Origin: Acanthochromis polyacanthus
Lineage: Eukaryota; Chordata; Actinopteri; Pomacentridae
NCBI RefSeq assembly: GCF_021347895.1
Contig: NC_067131.1
Span: 5,980,653 to 6,044,652 of the forward strand
Reading direction: 5' to 3'
Length of the DNA stretch: 64,000 nucleotides
In this document: positions 42,358 through 54,010 of the stretch, piece by piece
Position numbering within the stretch: the first letter of the stretch is position 1
Layout of the letters: each line of letters opens with the position of its first letter
Notes under the pieces: model-generated
Databases searched by the model: none
What the model was told of the DNA's origin: nothing
What the model saw: only the letters and a program-made list of their open reading frames with translations
Position numbers and translations under genes: made by a program

Positions 42358-45300
42358 AAAACTCTATAGTGCTTTTCTACTTTACATTATTTCATCATAT
42401 GGTATGTTTTTACGACATGTTGAAAAAAATCGCATTTTTTTCAACTGCGTATATTATGATGTTTTTGTCCATTTTCGGACGAAAAATGACGTTTTCTGTC
42501 AATTTTCGGACGACATACTAAACTATGACATTTTTTGTCAATTTTCGTACGACATACTTATGTTTTATTTCATTTTCGGACCAAAAATGACTTTTTTTTG
42601 TCCATTTTTGGACGACATGCTAAACTATGTTGTTTTTGTCCATTTTCGGACAATGTTTTTGTCCATTATCACACAAAAACGCACGTTTCATGTCCATTTT
42701 CGGACGACATACTAAACTATGACGTTTTTTGTCCATTTTCAGACGACACACTAAACTATGAAGTTTTTGTCCATTTTCACACAAAAATGATGCTTTTTGT
42801 CCATTTTTGGACGACATACTAAATTATGATGTTTTGGTCGATTTTCACACAAAAAATGATGTTTTTTGTCAATTTTTGGATGACATACTAAACTATGACG
42901 TTTTTTTGTCCATTGTCGGACCAAACATGATGTTTTTTGTCCATTTTCAGACAACATACTAAACTATGACGTTCTTGCCTACTTTACATTATTTCATCAT
43001 ATGGCATGTTTTTACGACATGTTGAAAAAATGGCATTTTTTTGAAATACTATACTATGGCGTTTTTTTGGACAAAATTCATGATGATTTGTTTTCAAAGA
43101 AAAGTGCTCTATAGTGTTTTTCATGGCTTACTTTACATTATTTAATGATATGGCGTGTTTTTACAACATGTTGAAAAAATGTCATTTTTTTTCAACTATG
43201 GCGTTTTTTTTGGACAAAGTTCATGATGATGATTTTGTCAAAGAAACATGCTCTACAGTGTTTTTCATGGCCTAGTTTACATTATTTGATCAAATGGCAA
43301 GCTTTGACAACATGTTGAAAAAAATCACATTTTTTTCGAAATACTATACTATGGCTTTTTTTTTGGACAAAATTCATGATTTTTTTTCAGAGAAAACTGC
43401 TCTATAGTGTTTTTCGTGGCGTAGTTTACATTATTTCATCACATGGCGTGTTATTCCAACATGTTGTTTCGACATACTAAACTATGGCGTTTTTTTGGGA
43501 AAAAAATTCATGATGAATTTTTTAAAAAGAAACATGCTCTTTAGTGTTTTTCATGGCCTACTTTACATTATTTAATGATATGGCGTGTTTTTACAACATG
43601 TTGAAAAAAAATCGCATTTTTTTCGACATAGTATACTATGGCTTTTTTTTTGGACAAAATTCATGAAGAGTTTTTTTTTCCAAAGGAAACTGCTTTATAG
43701 TGTTTTTCGTGGCCTATTTTACATTATTTCATCATATGGCGTGTTTTTACGACATGTTGAAAAAAAATCGCATTTTTTTCGACATACTATACTATGGCTT
43801 TTTTTTTGGACAAAATTCATGATGATTTTTTTTTCCAAAGAAACATGCTCTACAGTGTTTTTCATGGCCTAGTTTACATTATTTGATCAAATGGCAAGCT
43901 TTGACAACATGTTGAAAAAAATCACATTTTTTTCGAAATACTATACTATGGCTTTTTTTTTGGACAAAATTCATGATTTTTTTTCAGAGAAAACTGCTCT
44001 ATAGTGTTTTTCGTGGCGTAGTTTACATTATTTCATCACATGGCGTGTTATTCCAACATGTTGTTTCGACATACTAAACTATGGCGTTTTTTTGGGAAAA
44101 AAATTCATGATGAATTTTTTAAAAAGAAACATGCTCTTTAGTGTTTTTCATGGCCTACTTTACATTATTTAATGATATGGCGTGTTTTTACAACATGTTG
44201 AAAAAAAATCGCATTTTTTTCGACATAGTATACTATGGCTTTTTTTTTGGACAAAATTCATGAAGAGTTTTTTTTTCCAAAGGAAACTGCTTTATAGTGT
44301 TTTTCGTGGCCTATTTTACATTATTTCATCATATGGCGTGTTTTTACGACATGTTGAAAAAAAATCGCATTTTTTTCGACATACTATACTATGGCTTTTT
44401 TTTGGACAAAATTCATGATGATTTTTTTTTCCAAAGGAAACTGCTTTATAGTGTTTTTCGTGGCCTATTTTACATTATTTCATCATATGGCGTGTTTTTA
44501 CGACATGTTGAAAAAATAATCGCATTTTTTTCGACATACTATACTATGGCTTTTTTTTGGACAAAATTCATGATGATTTTTTTTTTCCAAAGGAAACTGC
44601 TTTATAGTGTTTTTCGTGGCCTATTTTACATTATTTCATCATATGGCGTGTTTTTACGACATGTTGAAAAAATAATCGCATTTTTTTCGACATACTATAC
44701 TATGGCTTTTTTTTTGGACAAAATTCATGATGATTTTTTTTTCCAAAGAAACATGCTCTACAGTGTTTTTCATGGCCTAGTTTACATTATTTGATCAAAT
44801 GGCAAGCTTTGACAACATGTTGAAAAAAATCACATTTTTTTCGAAATACTATACTATGGCTTTTTTTTTGGACAAAATTCATGATTTTTTTTCAGAGAAA
44901 ACTGCTCTATAGTGTTTTTCGTGGCGTAGTTTACATTATTTCATCACATGGCGTGTTATTCCAACATGTTGTTTCGACATACTAAACTATGGCGTTTTTT
45001 TGGGAAAAAAATTCATGATGAATTTTTTAAAAAGAAACATGCTCTTTAGTGTTTTTCATGGCCTACTTTACATTATTTAATGATATGGCGTGTTTTTACA
45101 ACATGTTGAAAAAAAATCGCATTTTTTTCGACATAGTATACTATGGCTTTTTTTTTGGACAAAATTCATGAAGAGTTTTTTTTTCCAAAGGAAACTGCTT
45201 TATAGTGTTTTTCGTGGCCTATTTTACATTATTTCATCATATGGCGTGTTTTTACGACATGTTGAAAAAAAATCGCATTTTTTTCGACATACTATACTAT

Positions 45301-47365
45301 GGCTTTTTTTTTGGACAAAATTCATGATGATTTTTTTTTTCCAAAGGAAACTGCTTTATAGTGTTTTTCGTGGCCTATTTTACATTATTTCATCATATGG
45401 CGTGTTTTTACGACATGTTGAAAAAATAATCGCATTTTTTTCGACATACTATACTATGGCTTTTTTTTTGGACAAAATTCATGATGATTTTTTTTTCCAA
45501 AGAAACATGCTCTACAGTGTTTTTCATGGCCTAGTTTACATTATTTGATCAAATGGCAAGCTTTGACAACATGTTGAAAAAAATCACATTTTTTTCGAAA
45601 TACTATACTATGGCTTTTTTTTTGGACAAAATTCATGATTTTTTTTCAGAGGAAACTGCTCTATAGTGTTTTTCGTGGCGTAGTTTACATTATTTCATCA
45701 CATGGCGTGTTATTCCAACATGTTGTTTCGACATACTAAACTATGGCGTTTTTTTGGGAAAAAAATTCATGATGAATTTTTTAAAAAGAAACATGCTCTT
45801 TAGTGTTTTTCATGGCCTACTTTACATTATTTAATGATATGGCGTGTTTTTACAACATGTTGAAAAAAAATCGCATTTTTTTCGACATAGTATACTATGG
45901 CTTTTTTTTTGGACAAAATTCATGAAGAGTTTTTTTTTCCAAAGGAAACTGCTTTATAGTGTTTTTCGTGGCCTATTTTACATTATTTCATCATATGGCG
46001 TGTTTTTACGACATGTTGAAAAAAAATCGCATTTTTTTCGACATACTATACTATGGCTTTTTTTTGGACAAAATTCATGATGATTTTTTTTTCCAAAGGA
46101 AACTGCTTTATAGTGTTTTTCGTGGCCTATTTTACATTATTTCATCATATGGCGTGTTTTTACGACATGTTGAAAAAATAATCGCATTTTTTTCGACATA
46201 CTATACTATGGCTTTTTTTTTGGACAAAATTCATGATGATTTTTTTTTTCCAAAGGAAACTGCTTTATAGTGTTTTTCGTGGCCTATTTTACATTATTTC
46301 ATCATATGGCGTGTTTTTACGACATGTTGAAAAAATAATCGCATTTTTTTCGACATACTATACTATGGCTTTTTTTTGGACAAAATTCATGATGATTTTT
46401 TTTCCAAAGAAACATGCTCTACAGTGTTTTTCATGGCCTAGTTTACATTATTTGATCAAATGGCAAGCTTTGACAACATGTTGAAAAAAATCACATTTTT
46501 TTCGAAATACTATACTATGGCTTTTTTTTGGACAAAATTCATGATTTTTTTCAGAGAAAACTGCTCTATAGTGTTTTTCGTGGCGTAGTTTACATTATTT
46601 CATCACATGGCGTGTTATTCCAACATGTTGTTTCGACATACTAAACTATGGCGTTTTTTTGGGAAAAAAATTCATGATGAATTTTTTAAAAAGAAACATG
46701 CTCTTTAGTGTTTTTCATGGCCTACTTTACATTATTTAATGATATGGCGTGTTTTTACAACATGTTGAAAAAAAATCGCATTTTTTTCGACATAGTATAC
46801 TATGGCTTTTTTTTTGGACAAAATTCATGAAGAGTTTTTTTTTCCAAAGGAAACTGCTTTATAGTGTTTTTCGTGGCCTATTTTACATTATTTCATCATA
46901 TGGCGTGTTTTTACGACATGTTGAAAAAAAATCGCATTTTTTTCGACATACTATACTATGGCTTTTTTTTTGGACAAAATTCATGATGATTTTTTTTTTC
47001 CAAAGGAAACTGCTTTATAGTGTTTTTCGTGGCCTATTTTACATTATTTCATCATATGGCGTGTTTTTACGACATGTTGAAAAAATAATCGCATTTTTTT
47101 CGACATACTATACTATGGCTTTTTTTTGGACAAAATTCATGATGATTTTTTTTTCCAAAGGAAACTGCTTTATAGTGTTTTTCGTGGCCTATTTTACATT
47201 ATTTCATCATATGGCGTGTTTTTATGACATGTTGAAAAAATAATCGCATTTTTTTCGACATACTATACTATGGCTTTTTTTTTGGACAAAATTCATGATG
47301 ATTTTTTTTTCCAAAGAAACATGCTCTATAGTGTTTTTTCACAGCCTACTTTACATTTTTTTTCT
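42358..47365. repeat. Satellite array, 137-156 bp monomers with higher-order blocks
   Basis: Each monomer has a landmark ATGGCGTGTTTTTACRACAT, then TTGAAAAAA, TTTTTTCGACATACTATACT, a T-run, GGACAAAATTCATGATGA and GCTTTATAGTGTTTTTCGTG. Spacing between landmarks is 156, 155, 149 or 137 bases in a fixed order. Blocks beginning with the AATGATATGGCG variant start at about 43150, 43580, 44177, 45085, 45839 and 46744, with lengths near 430, 597, 908, 754 and 905. They differ mainly by how many 156-bp monomers they contain. The period of 156 is divisible by 3, so long meaningless reading frames appear. Confidence 0.93.
42460..42965. repeat. Sub-array of about 40 bp minisatellite inside the satellite
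   Basis: The unit TTTTTGTCCATTTTCGGACG plus ACATACTAAACTATGACG recurs about a dozen times. It shares the ACATACTA-ACTATG box with the 156-bp monomer, so it seems to be a local expansion of one piece of the monomer. A decayed relative occurs at about 47968-48005. Confidence 0.85.
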
Positions 47366-48158
47366 AATATATTTTAATTTTGGACCTTTCTCTGCTTTAT
47401 TTGACAGGTTAAGTGAGAGTGAGACTTGTTATTTGTACAATATACGATGGCGTTTTTCATACCAAAGGCTATACTATGTTTTCGAGAGACATACTCTGCT
47501 ACTCTGTTTGTTCTGGCTCTGGGCCGCTGCACTCCTCTGTTGTTTTCTAGATTGTACTCAGCTTCATGCCTTCGTCCACCCGGCCTCCGTTGACTCGTCC
47601 TGCCTCCCATCTCTGGAGCTGAAGCTGGATTAGATCAGACCAAAGTACCGTCCAATCATGATGCCAGCTGACTCTCAAAAGGCTCCTTCATCTGGCGGCA
47701 CTTCTTCTGAGGGGAAGCTGAGCTTCAGCAGAACTTTGGAGATGTGTTCCAGTGGTTGGTGGATGTGTGGGGAGATAGAGAGGGACCTTTGAATTGTTCA
47801 GAAAGGAAAACAGGGAACCCACTGGTAGTTTTAGTTTAGGGTGCTACTGTGGTGTGTTTTTGGGTTTTAAGAGGTGAACAGGAAGAGTTTTTTTTTCGTA
47901 CTGATGATCTTTTACTCTGTTCCTGGTTGGAATGCCCATCAATGTCAGCGTGAAGTTCACTTTTAGTTCTGACATGCTAAAATATGACGTTTTTGTCACA
48001 TTATCTGTTGGTCCGTTTTTGAGTGGTGTTGCTAACAGACAAACCAATAATAATCTTTTGACCACTTGGGGGCAACAAAAGCAAAAATATCATTTGATAT
48101 TTGACTGTGAGTTAAAACTAAGAAATATTTAGAAATTTAACTTGTTTTTTGGGTTTAT
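47366..48158. other. Intergenic, no gene seen
   Basis: Unique-looking DNA after the satellite with one decayed minisatellite unit near 47970. No exon recognised. Confidence 0.45.
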
Positions 48159-48776
48159 TTAACCCTCCTGTTGTCTTCATTTATGGGCACCAAATTTCTG
48201 AAAATTTCAAAGACTTTCAGAAAGAAAATTCCAATAACTCCTTAAAATTTTCTCTTTAAAGTTTTAGAGAAAAGAATGTTCGCTTAGCTTTCAGGGAGGG
48301 CTGGTGATGGTCACACGCATGCACCAAATAAAATATTTGGCTGCAAGACTAAAATATGCATTAATCTCTTAAAATGTTGACACTCCTTCCATGGAGTTAA
48401 ACAATGAGAATAAATGCAGACAAAGGAAAGAAAAAAAGTTTTATTTTAACCCCCCTCCCCCTCCCAAATTTGGCAAGAAAATTCTTGTAAATATTTTCAA
48501 AAAATGAGTAAAAATCTTCCAAAAAAAATCCTGAAAATATCTAAAGTGATTACATATATATCAGTAAAACTTCTGATATCTTCTTTAAGAACATTCACAT
48601 AAAAATCAGCGCATTTTGCTGATTTTTATGTGAATGTTCTTATTTCTTTTTTTCCACCAAAAAAAAGTTAAAGAACGTCCCAAAAATGTTGAAAATGTGG
48701 ACATCGGAGGTTTCACTGTGAAAATATATATATTTTCCACATTTCTATACTTTAAACCGGGTCAATTTTAATTTAA
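48159..48776. mobile_element. TTAA-family element with a nested insertion
   Basis: Left end TTAACCCTCCTGTTGTCTTC, right end near TTAA at 48773. The middle (about 48267-48460) lacks similarity to the family and looks inserted; arms such as ATTTTGCTGATTTTTATGTG match the other copies. Confidence 0.6.
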
Positions 48777-50539
48777 ATGGAAAAGCAGCTCTGAAACCAA
48801 AACAAAGACACATTTCGCATCACCATTTTATCCACTGTTAAATAAAACCTGGCATTCCAAAAAAATAAAACGCTGCACTGATGCGTCAAACAAACAGGCC
48901 ACACGTTAGAAGTCAGTTAAAAACACACCACATGGTCCTTTAATTTACAAAGATAATAACACATAGACTGTACACTTAACTTAGCTGTAAACACGGTAAG
49001 AGCTCCTAAAAACGGTCATTAAGGCTCTTCAGGGTTTGCGGCTCGTCACCACACCCGTCTGTTCACCATCACAGACGTTCAATCTCCGTTTGTTTTCACT
49101 GCATGCAGCACCTCTGGAGGTGAAATGTTTGTAGAACCAGAAATCCACCGCGTGACGACGTCTGGCGTTAACGTAGGAACGAGGAGTGATAAAGACGAGG
49201 ATTTACCTCCAGAATCCACCACAAACTGCTGCTCCCGTGCGTCTCCCAGTCTCTTGAGGTTGTTTTTTTTTTTTTTTAACCCAAGGCGACGGTGAAGACG
49301 TCGACTCCCAGTGAGATGATGATGAAACTCCAACACGTCCGGCTGCTTCTGCTGCATCAGCCGATCATGAAGAAAACCTCCAGCCTCCTGTTCAGCAAAG
49401 ACAGAGAGAAGTTCAGTTTTCTGTGTCGAGTCTGAAGTTTTCACAGTGAAGGACAGACATAACGCCTCGTCATTACCTGCTTTTCTGAAGGATGTCTGTC
49501 TTTAAACATCACTGGAGACGCTGCTAAAGGACTTTTTGTCCATCCTGATTAAATAAACGTCGAGTCTGCTGCACAATAAAGATGTCAGACTTGCTTGTTC
49601 ACGATTTTAAATAAAAAAGGACACTTTATTCAGCTTGACAATAACATTAATGCAGACAAATCAGCCTGATGATTGAAGCTTTTATGTAATTATGCTTCTT
49701 AATCTGAATTCATGAAGATCTTTTTTTGTTTTTACTGTGAGATGAACTGAAAATTCTTCTGTTGTGGGAAAACATTCAAGAACAGCAGAATAATAAATAA
49801 ATAGATAATAAAGTGTCTGGTTAAACTGCCTTTTATTTCCTTGAAAAACTATTTGACTTTTTTGTCCATTGTGTTGTTTTCTATGCATTAAATTGGATTT
49901 TTATCTCTAAATTATGACTTGTCTGTTTTAGTTTTTTTGTCTTTTAAATGACTTTGCTGTCTAAAAATTTGTCATTTTCAAATGCAAACCTAGGAAAAGA
50001 AAGAAATCAGGAAAAGGAAATATAAGTTATCCAGATAAAATAAAGCAAACATAACATGTTAAATTAATCATCAGCTATTATGATAATCAATTCATTGGTT
50101 TGAGTATTTTGTTTGTCTTTTTTTTTTTAAGTAAACAGTCAAAATCTCTTCTTCTTCTCTCCATCTCCAGCCTCTTAAATGTGAATACTTCCTGGTTTCT
50201 TTCCTCCTCTCTTACAGTAAACTGTTTTTTTTTAAAGAATTTATATAATATTATATCTGAATATGAAAACAATAATATTTTTTTTTACCATTTCCTGGCA
50301 TTTTTAAAACCAAACAACAAACTCATGAATCTAGAAAATTATCAGCAGATCAAAGGACAATGAAAATCATCATTAGTTGCAGCTTTAACACTTAATTCTG
50401 CTGCCAGTATTTATCTACTTTTATTTAATTTTTCATTCAGAATTTCCACATTCCAACAGAATATTTTAAAGCACCTTTAATTTGGTTTACTGACTAAAGC
50501 TGGAAGAAACTATTTCATGAAGGATTCATCTGATATATT
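48777..50539. other. Intergenic; weakly gene-like segment at 49020-49450
   Basis: GC content rises at 49020-49450. On the - strand WSFIIISLGVDVFTVALG is followed by a stop at 49276-49278 and then 15 A residues; an acceptor-like GATGCAG precedes it at 49352. AATAAA lies on the - strand near 49628. No gene was recognised. The rest is AT-rich, with nothing identified. Confidence 0.3.
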
Positions 50540-50897
50540 CTGCTGTTGAAAAGTTTGGGCTCACACAAACAATCATGTTTTCCATTAAAACTCACACTTT
50601 TATTCATGTGCTAACATAACTGTACAAGGGTTTTCTAACCATCAATGAGCCTTTCAACAACATTAGCTAACACAATGTAGCATTAGAACACAGGAGTGAT
50701 GGTTGCTGGAAATGTTCCTCTCTACCACTATGGAGATATTCCATTAAACATTTCCAGCTAGAACAGCCATTTACCACATTAGCAATGTGTAGACTGGATT
50801 TATCATTCATTTAATGCCATCTTTATTGAATAAAATGCTTTTCTTTCAAAAATGAGGACATTTCTAAGTGACCCCAAACTTTTGGACGGTCGCTTAA
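50540..50897. mobile_element. Tc1/mariner-type MITE, second copy
   Basis: Follows 12750-13096 closely (ATCAATGAGCCTTT, AACACAATGTAGCATTAGAA, GTGACCCCAAACTTTT). The left end is decayed (TTGAAAAGTTTGGGCTCAC). A further fragment lies at 51380-51505 (TCTAGACTGGATTTATCATT). Confidence 0.8.
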
Positions 50898-51379
50898 GTT
50901 TAAAAGATGTGCAAATGATAAAAAGATGTCCGCTCTTTTGTGTTTACATCTTGTTCTGCTGCATCCAAGTGGCATAAAAAAGCAACACGTCTTTATAACC
51001 CTATGAACCCAAATCTTGCTGCTGATGCAAAAAGGCGTGTTATCAATAAAAAAAAACCAAAATGACAAAATTTATCGCACCTATAATCAGAAAAGTGTTG
51101 GCAAGTTGACCAAATCTAAGCTTAAAATCCTGACTTCTCATTTCAATAACTTTATTCTACATGTCTTGTTTAAATATTTGCCATAAATACTACATTTTCA
51201 GCAGGCAGATTCTGTAAAAAAAAATTAAAAATTCTGTGATGCTATATTTTCCCCCCATTTTATCCATTATTGGTGACATCTGTGGGCAGTTTTTTTATTA
51301 AGTGTGAAGTAAATTAGAACAAAAACCCAACTTTTTTGTGATTTCGGGCAAAATAACTGTCATACTGCACATGAAAAAT

Positions 51380-51505
51380 CCGCTGTTTCCAGCTAGAGCA
51401 GTCATTTAGCACATCAACAACGTCTAGACTGGATTTATCATTCATTTAATGTTAATGTCATTGAAAAAAAAACTGCTCTTCTGTCAAAAATAAGGATATT
51501 TGAGG
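51380..51505. mobile_element. Fragment of the same Tc1/mariner-type MITE
   Basis: Contains TTTCCAGCTAGAGCAGTCAT and GTCTAGACTGGATTTATCAT as in the internal half of the copies at 12750 and 50540. Both termini are missing. Confidence 0.65.
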
Positions 51506-51931
51506 AGAATATGAAACAAAAAAGCAAGAAATCATCGCATTTAAGAGCATAACTGTCAAATTATAGTTTGAAAAACATCCCAAACAATCAACTGATGATC
51601 AAAACATGGTGACGTAATTTTAACTGTGAGGGAATCCTTTCAGAGGTCATGATAACAGAACAGCAGCAGCAGGCTATAAACGAACCTGTTGTTCAAGGCA
51701 ACATTGCAAATCGTTCTGTAATAAAATATTTCACCAATTCTAAACAATGAAGCGACTGATCGCTTCACCGCAGATGAATCACAGTCGGATAAATTCACTC
51801 CAGTTCCCAGTCCGGCCACTAGAGGGCGTCCGGCCCCAGAGCAAACCTCCAACGTCCTGATAAACCGTCATGAAACGTGTGAGAACGTCGGCCAGGTTTG
51901 GAGACGCTCCAACCTGTTGTCACTGGTTTCT

Positions 51932-51988
51932 AACAATAGCCGTCCTGCCCATAGGAACCGTTCATCCTTTAAACACTCGGCTATTGTT
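51932..51988. promoter_or_regulatory. Inverted pair of SOX-type sites
   Basis: AACAATAGCCG (51932-51942) and its exact complement CGGCTATTGTT (51978-51988) face each other across 35 bases. AACAAT is the core bound by SOX factors; another CCAACAATAGG is at about 54533. It may be part of an enhancer or just a hairpin. Confidence 0.25.
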
Positions 51989-53821
51989 GGAGGGCCTCGT
52001 TTTGTTTTTTCCTCCGGCAGGAAAAAAACGGAGCAGATAAGCGGCAAAGTACACGGATCACAGGCAGACGGAAACACCGGAGAACTGTTCAAACTGCTGC
52101 TGAACTCACAGAAACTGAGAAAATAAAGCTTCATGTGTGTGTTTTAAACAGCGGGGAACGCAAAAACAGGAAGGAAAACGCCCATCTTATTTATCAGTCA
52201 TCAGGTTGTCTGATTCTGCATCACTTTTAGTCATTTCATAGCAAATTTGGTGTCATTAATGTGACTTTTAAAGTGTAACTAAATGTCCAGCAAATGTTAT
52301 ATTGGTTGGATTTTATTTTCCAGATGGTTTTAAAGCCAACAGGATTGAAAAATGTTGTAATAAAATGTTTAAAATGAAAGATTTGAAGGAAGAAGTTCAA
52401 CATATTTCATCAGTTTTGCTCTGTATTTGCCCAAACACAGATTTAAAAGCAAAACAAAAAATACTGAGGGTGTGATATAACAGAAATGTGGCTTCTTTGA
52501 TTCTCAGAGGTGAAAAAAGTGAAGATAAAACAGTTTACACATCTTCTGATATAAATCATGTTTATATACAAAACTCATTTCAACAGCTGCCTTAAACAGT
52601 AACACTAGTTTTTTTCTACTTTAACGTTAAAGCAGTAAATCTCAATAAAAGACACAGTTTGTGGCTCTTGATATTGTGTAGATTTACCCTCACTGCAATG
52701 ATAAAGTGGTTTAAAAGCAAGTCGCAGACATTTAGTGGAGATTTTGTGGATTTCAGCAGCACTGAAATTCACATTTACAGCTGCAGTGACGCTTTATAAA
52801 GTTTATTCAGAGGAAAAAACAGGAAATATGTCAACACACAGCACTGTGTCCTCCAAATGTATGTTTTTTTTTAGCTTTATTTATAAGAAAATGTTATTTT
52901 TATGCAGATATATATGAAAAAATATGCTAACCGTAGATTGAAATTTTACTCCAATATGCCCCATGGAGCAAAAACATCAAATTTCACTTTGCTAACGAAC
53001 TTTTTAAGAATTTTGTATCCCATGTTTCGCATATAATTTGTCGTGCAACAAGCCTCCGTGCAACAATGCGCCTCATTTATGTGTTTTTAAATGAGTTTAC
53101 GGAGCAACATTGGAGGAATCTGATCTATGTGGGCGTTGGTCACACAGACAACACTTGATAGTCGCATCGATTTACGGTTGGTTTTGGTCTTTTATAGGAT
53201 TTGTTGACATTAAAAACTCTACAGAATGTTACTGGTTGTGTTCCTCAGGTGGCTCCAGGGCCAGAAGTGAAATCAGCGGCTTGGTTAGGTCTAATTTTAT
53301 CCTGACCTCTTAGTTTAAACTGTCCTCTCCACGGTTTTACAGATTCCTGCTGTCCTCAAGTGACCGTCACGCTTTTGATGCTATCTAATGTGGGAACGCT
53401 CCACCACATGATTTAAATCTGCTACACTGAACTAAAACTGGCTTTACAAAATCAAGATTGCAGTATCTGCCATAAAAATTGCAATTAGATGTTTTCTCAG
53501 GGTTATTCACTCCACATTTTGAGGAGACACAAACAGCTGTTCAACCCTACAGAGCGAGATGGCATATTCATATTTGATTGGTGGTAGATTTGGAACCAGA
53601 TAAGACAAACAGATGATTGTTTTTGCATATGAAATCTGGGGAGTTACACTCATATTTCACACATTCACCAGGTCTCAGAGCGCTTTTTTGTTGCATGGAT
53701 GGGTTTGAAAAAACACACAATAAAGCGCACATAAAAATCTTTATAAACAAGACCACGGGATGTTGTGCTACATTTTTGTACACAACAGTATACAGTGATG
53801 CAAATTCTGTATTTTGACATA
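51989..53821. other. Intergenic, no gene seen
   Basis: AT-rich with no exon, RNA gene or classified repeat recognised. Confidence 0.45.
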
Positions 53822-54010
53822 CAAAGGGTCCTCGATTTACGACGTCCTCGACCTACAACGTTTCGTCGTTACATCGGAACTGGTTATGTGGAACTATTTG
53901 ACGAGCAGAGCGGAGGAATACGTCGTCACCCGCCGCTATAAGACGGCTTTGTTTACATTCTCCGGTTGTACTCCACTTTGGATGGTGCTACTCCAAAAAA
54001 AATGGCACTA
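53822..54010. repeat. Dispersed repeat, unclassified, copy 3 (inverted)
   Basis: Begins GGGTCCTCGATTTACGACGT and contains ACGTCGTCACCCGCCGCTAT and GGCTTTGTTTACATTC, the reverse complement of words in copies at 23193 and 26120. Confidence 0.55.

Noticed and set aside
42460..42965. Possible CRISPR-like array of short repeats
   Set aside because: Units are contiguous and degenerate, with no unique spacers of constant length, and the DNA is vertebrate.
43585..47243. Repeated frames of up to 165 codons (MFLQHVEKKSHFFRHS...)
   Set aside because: The satellite period of 156 is a multiple of three, so the frame stays open through the 156-bp units. The 149 and 137 bp monomers break it, there is no promoter, and the sequence is a T-rich tandem array.
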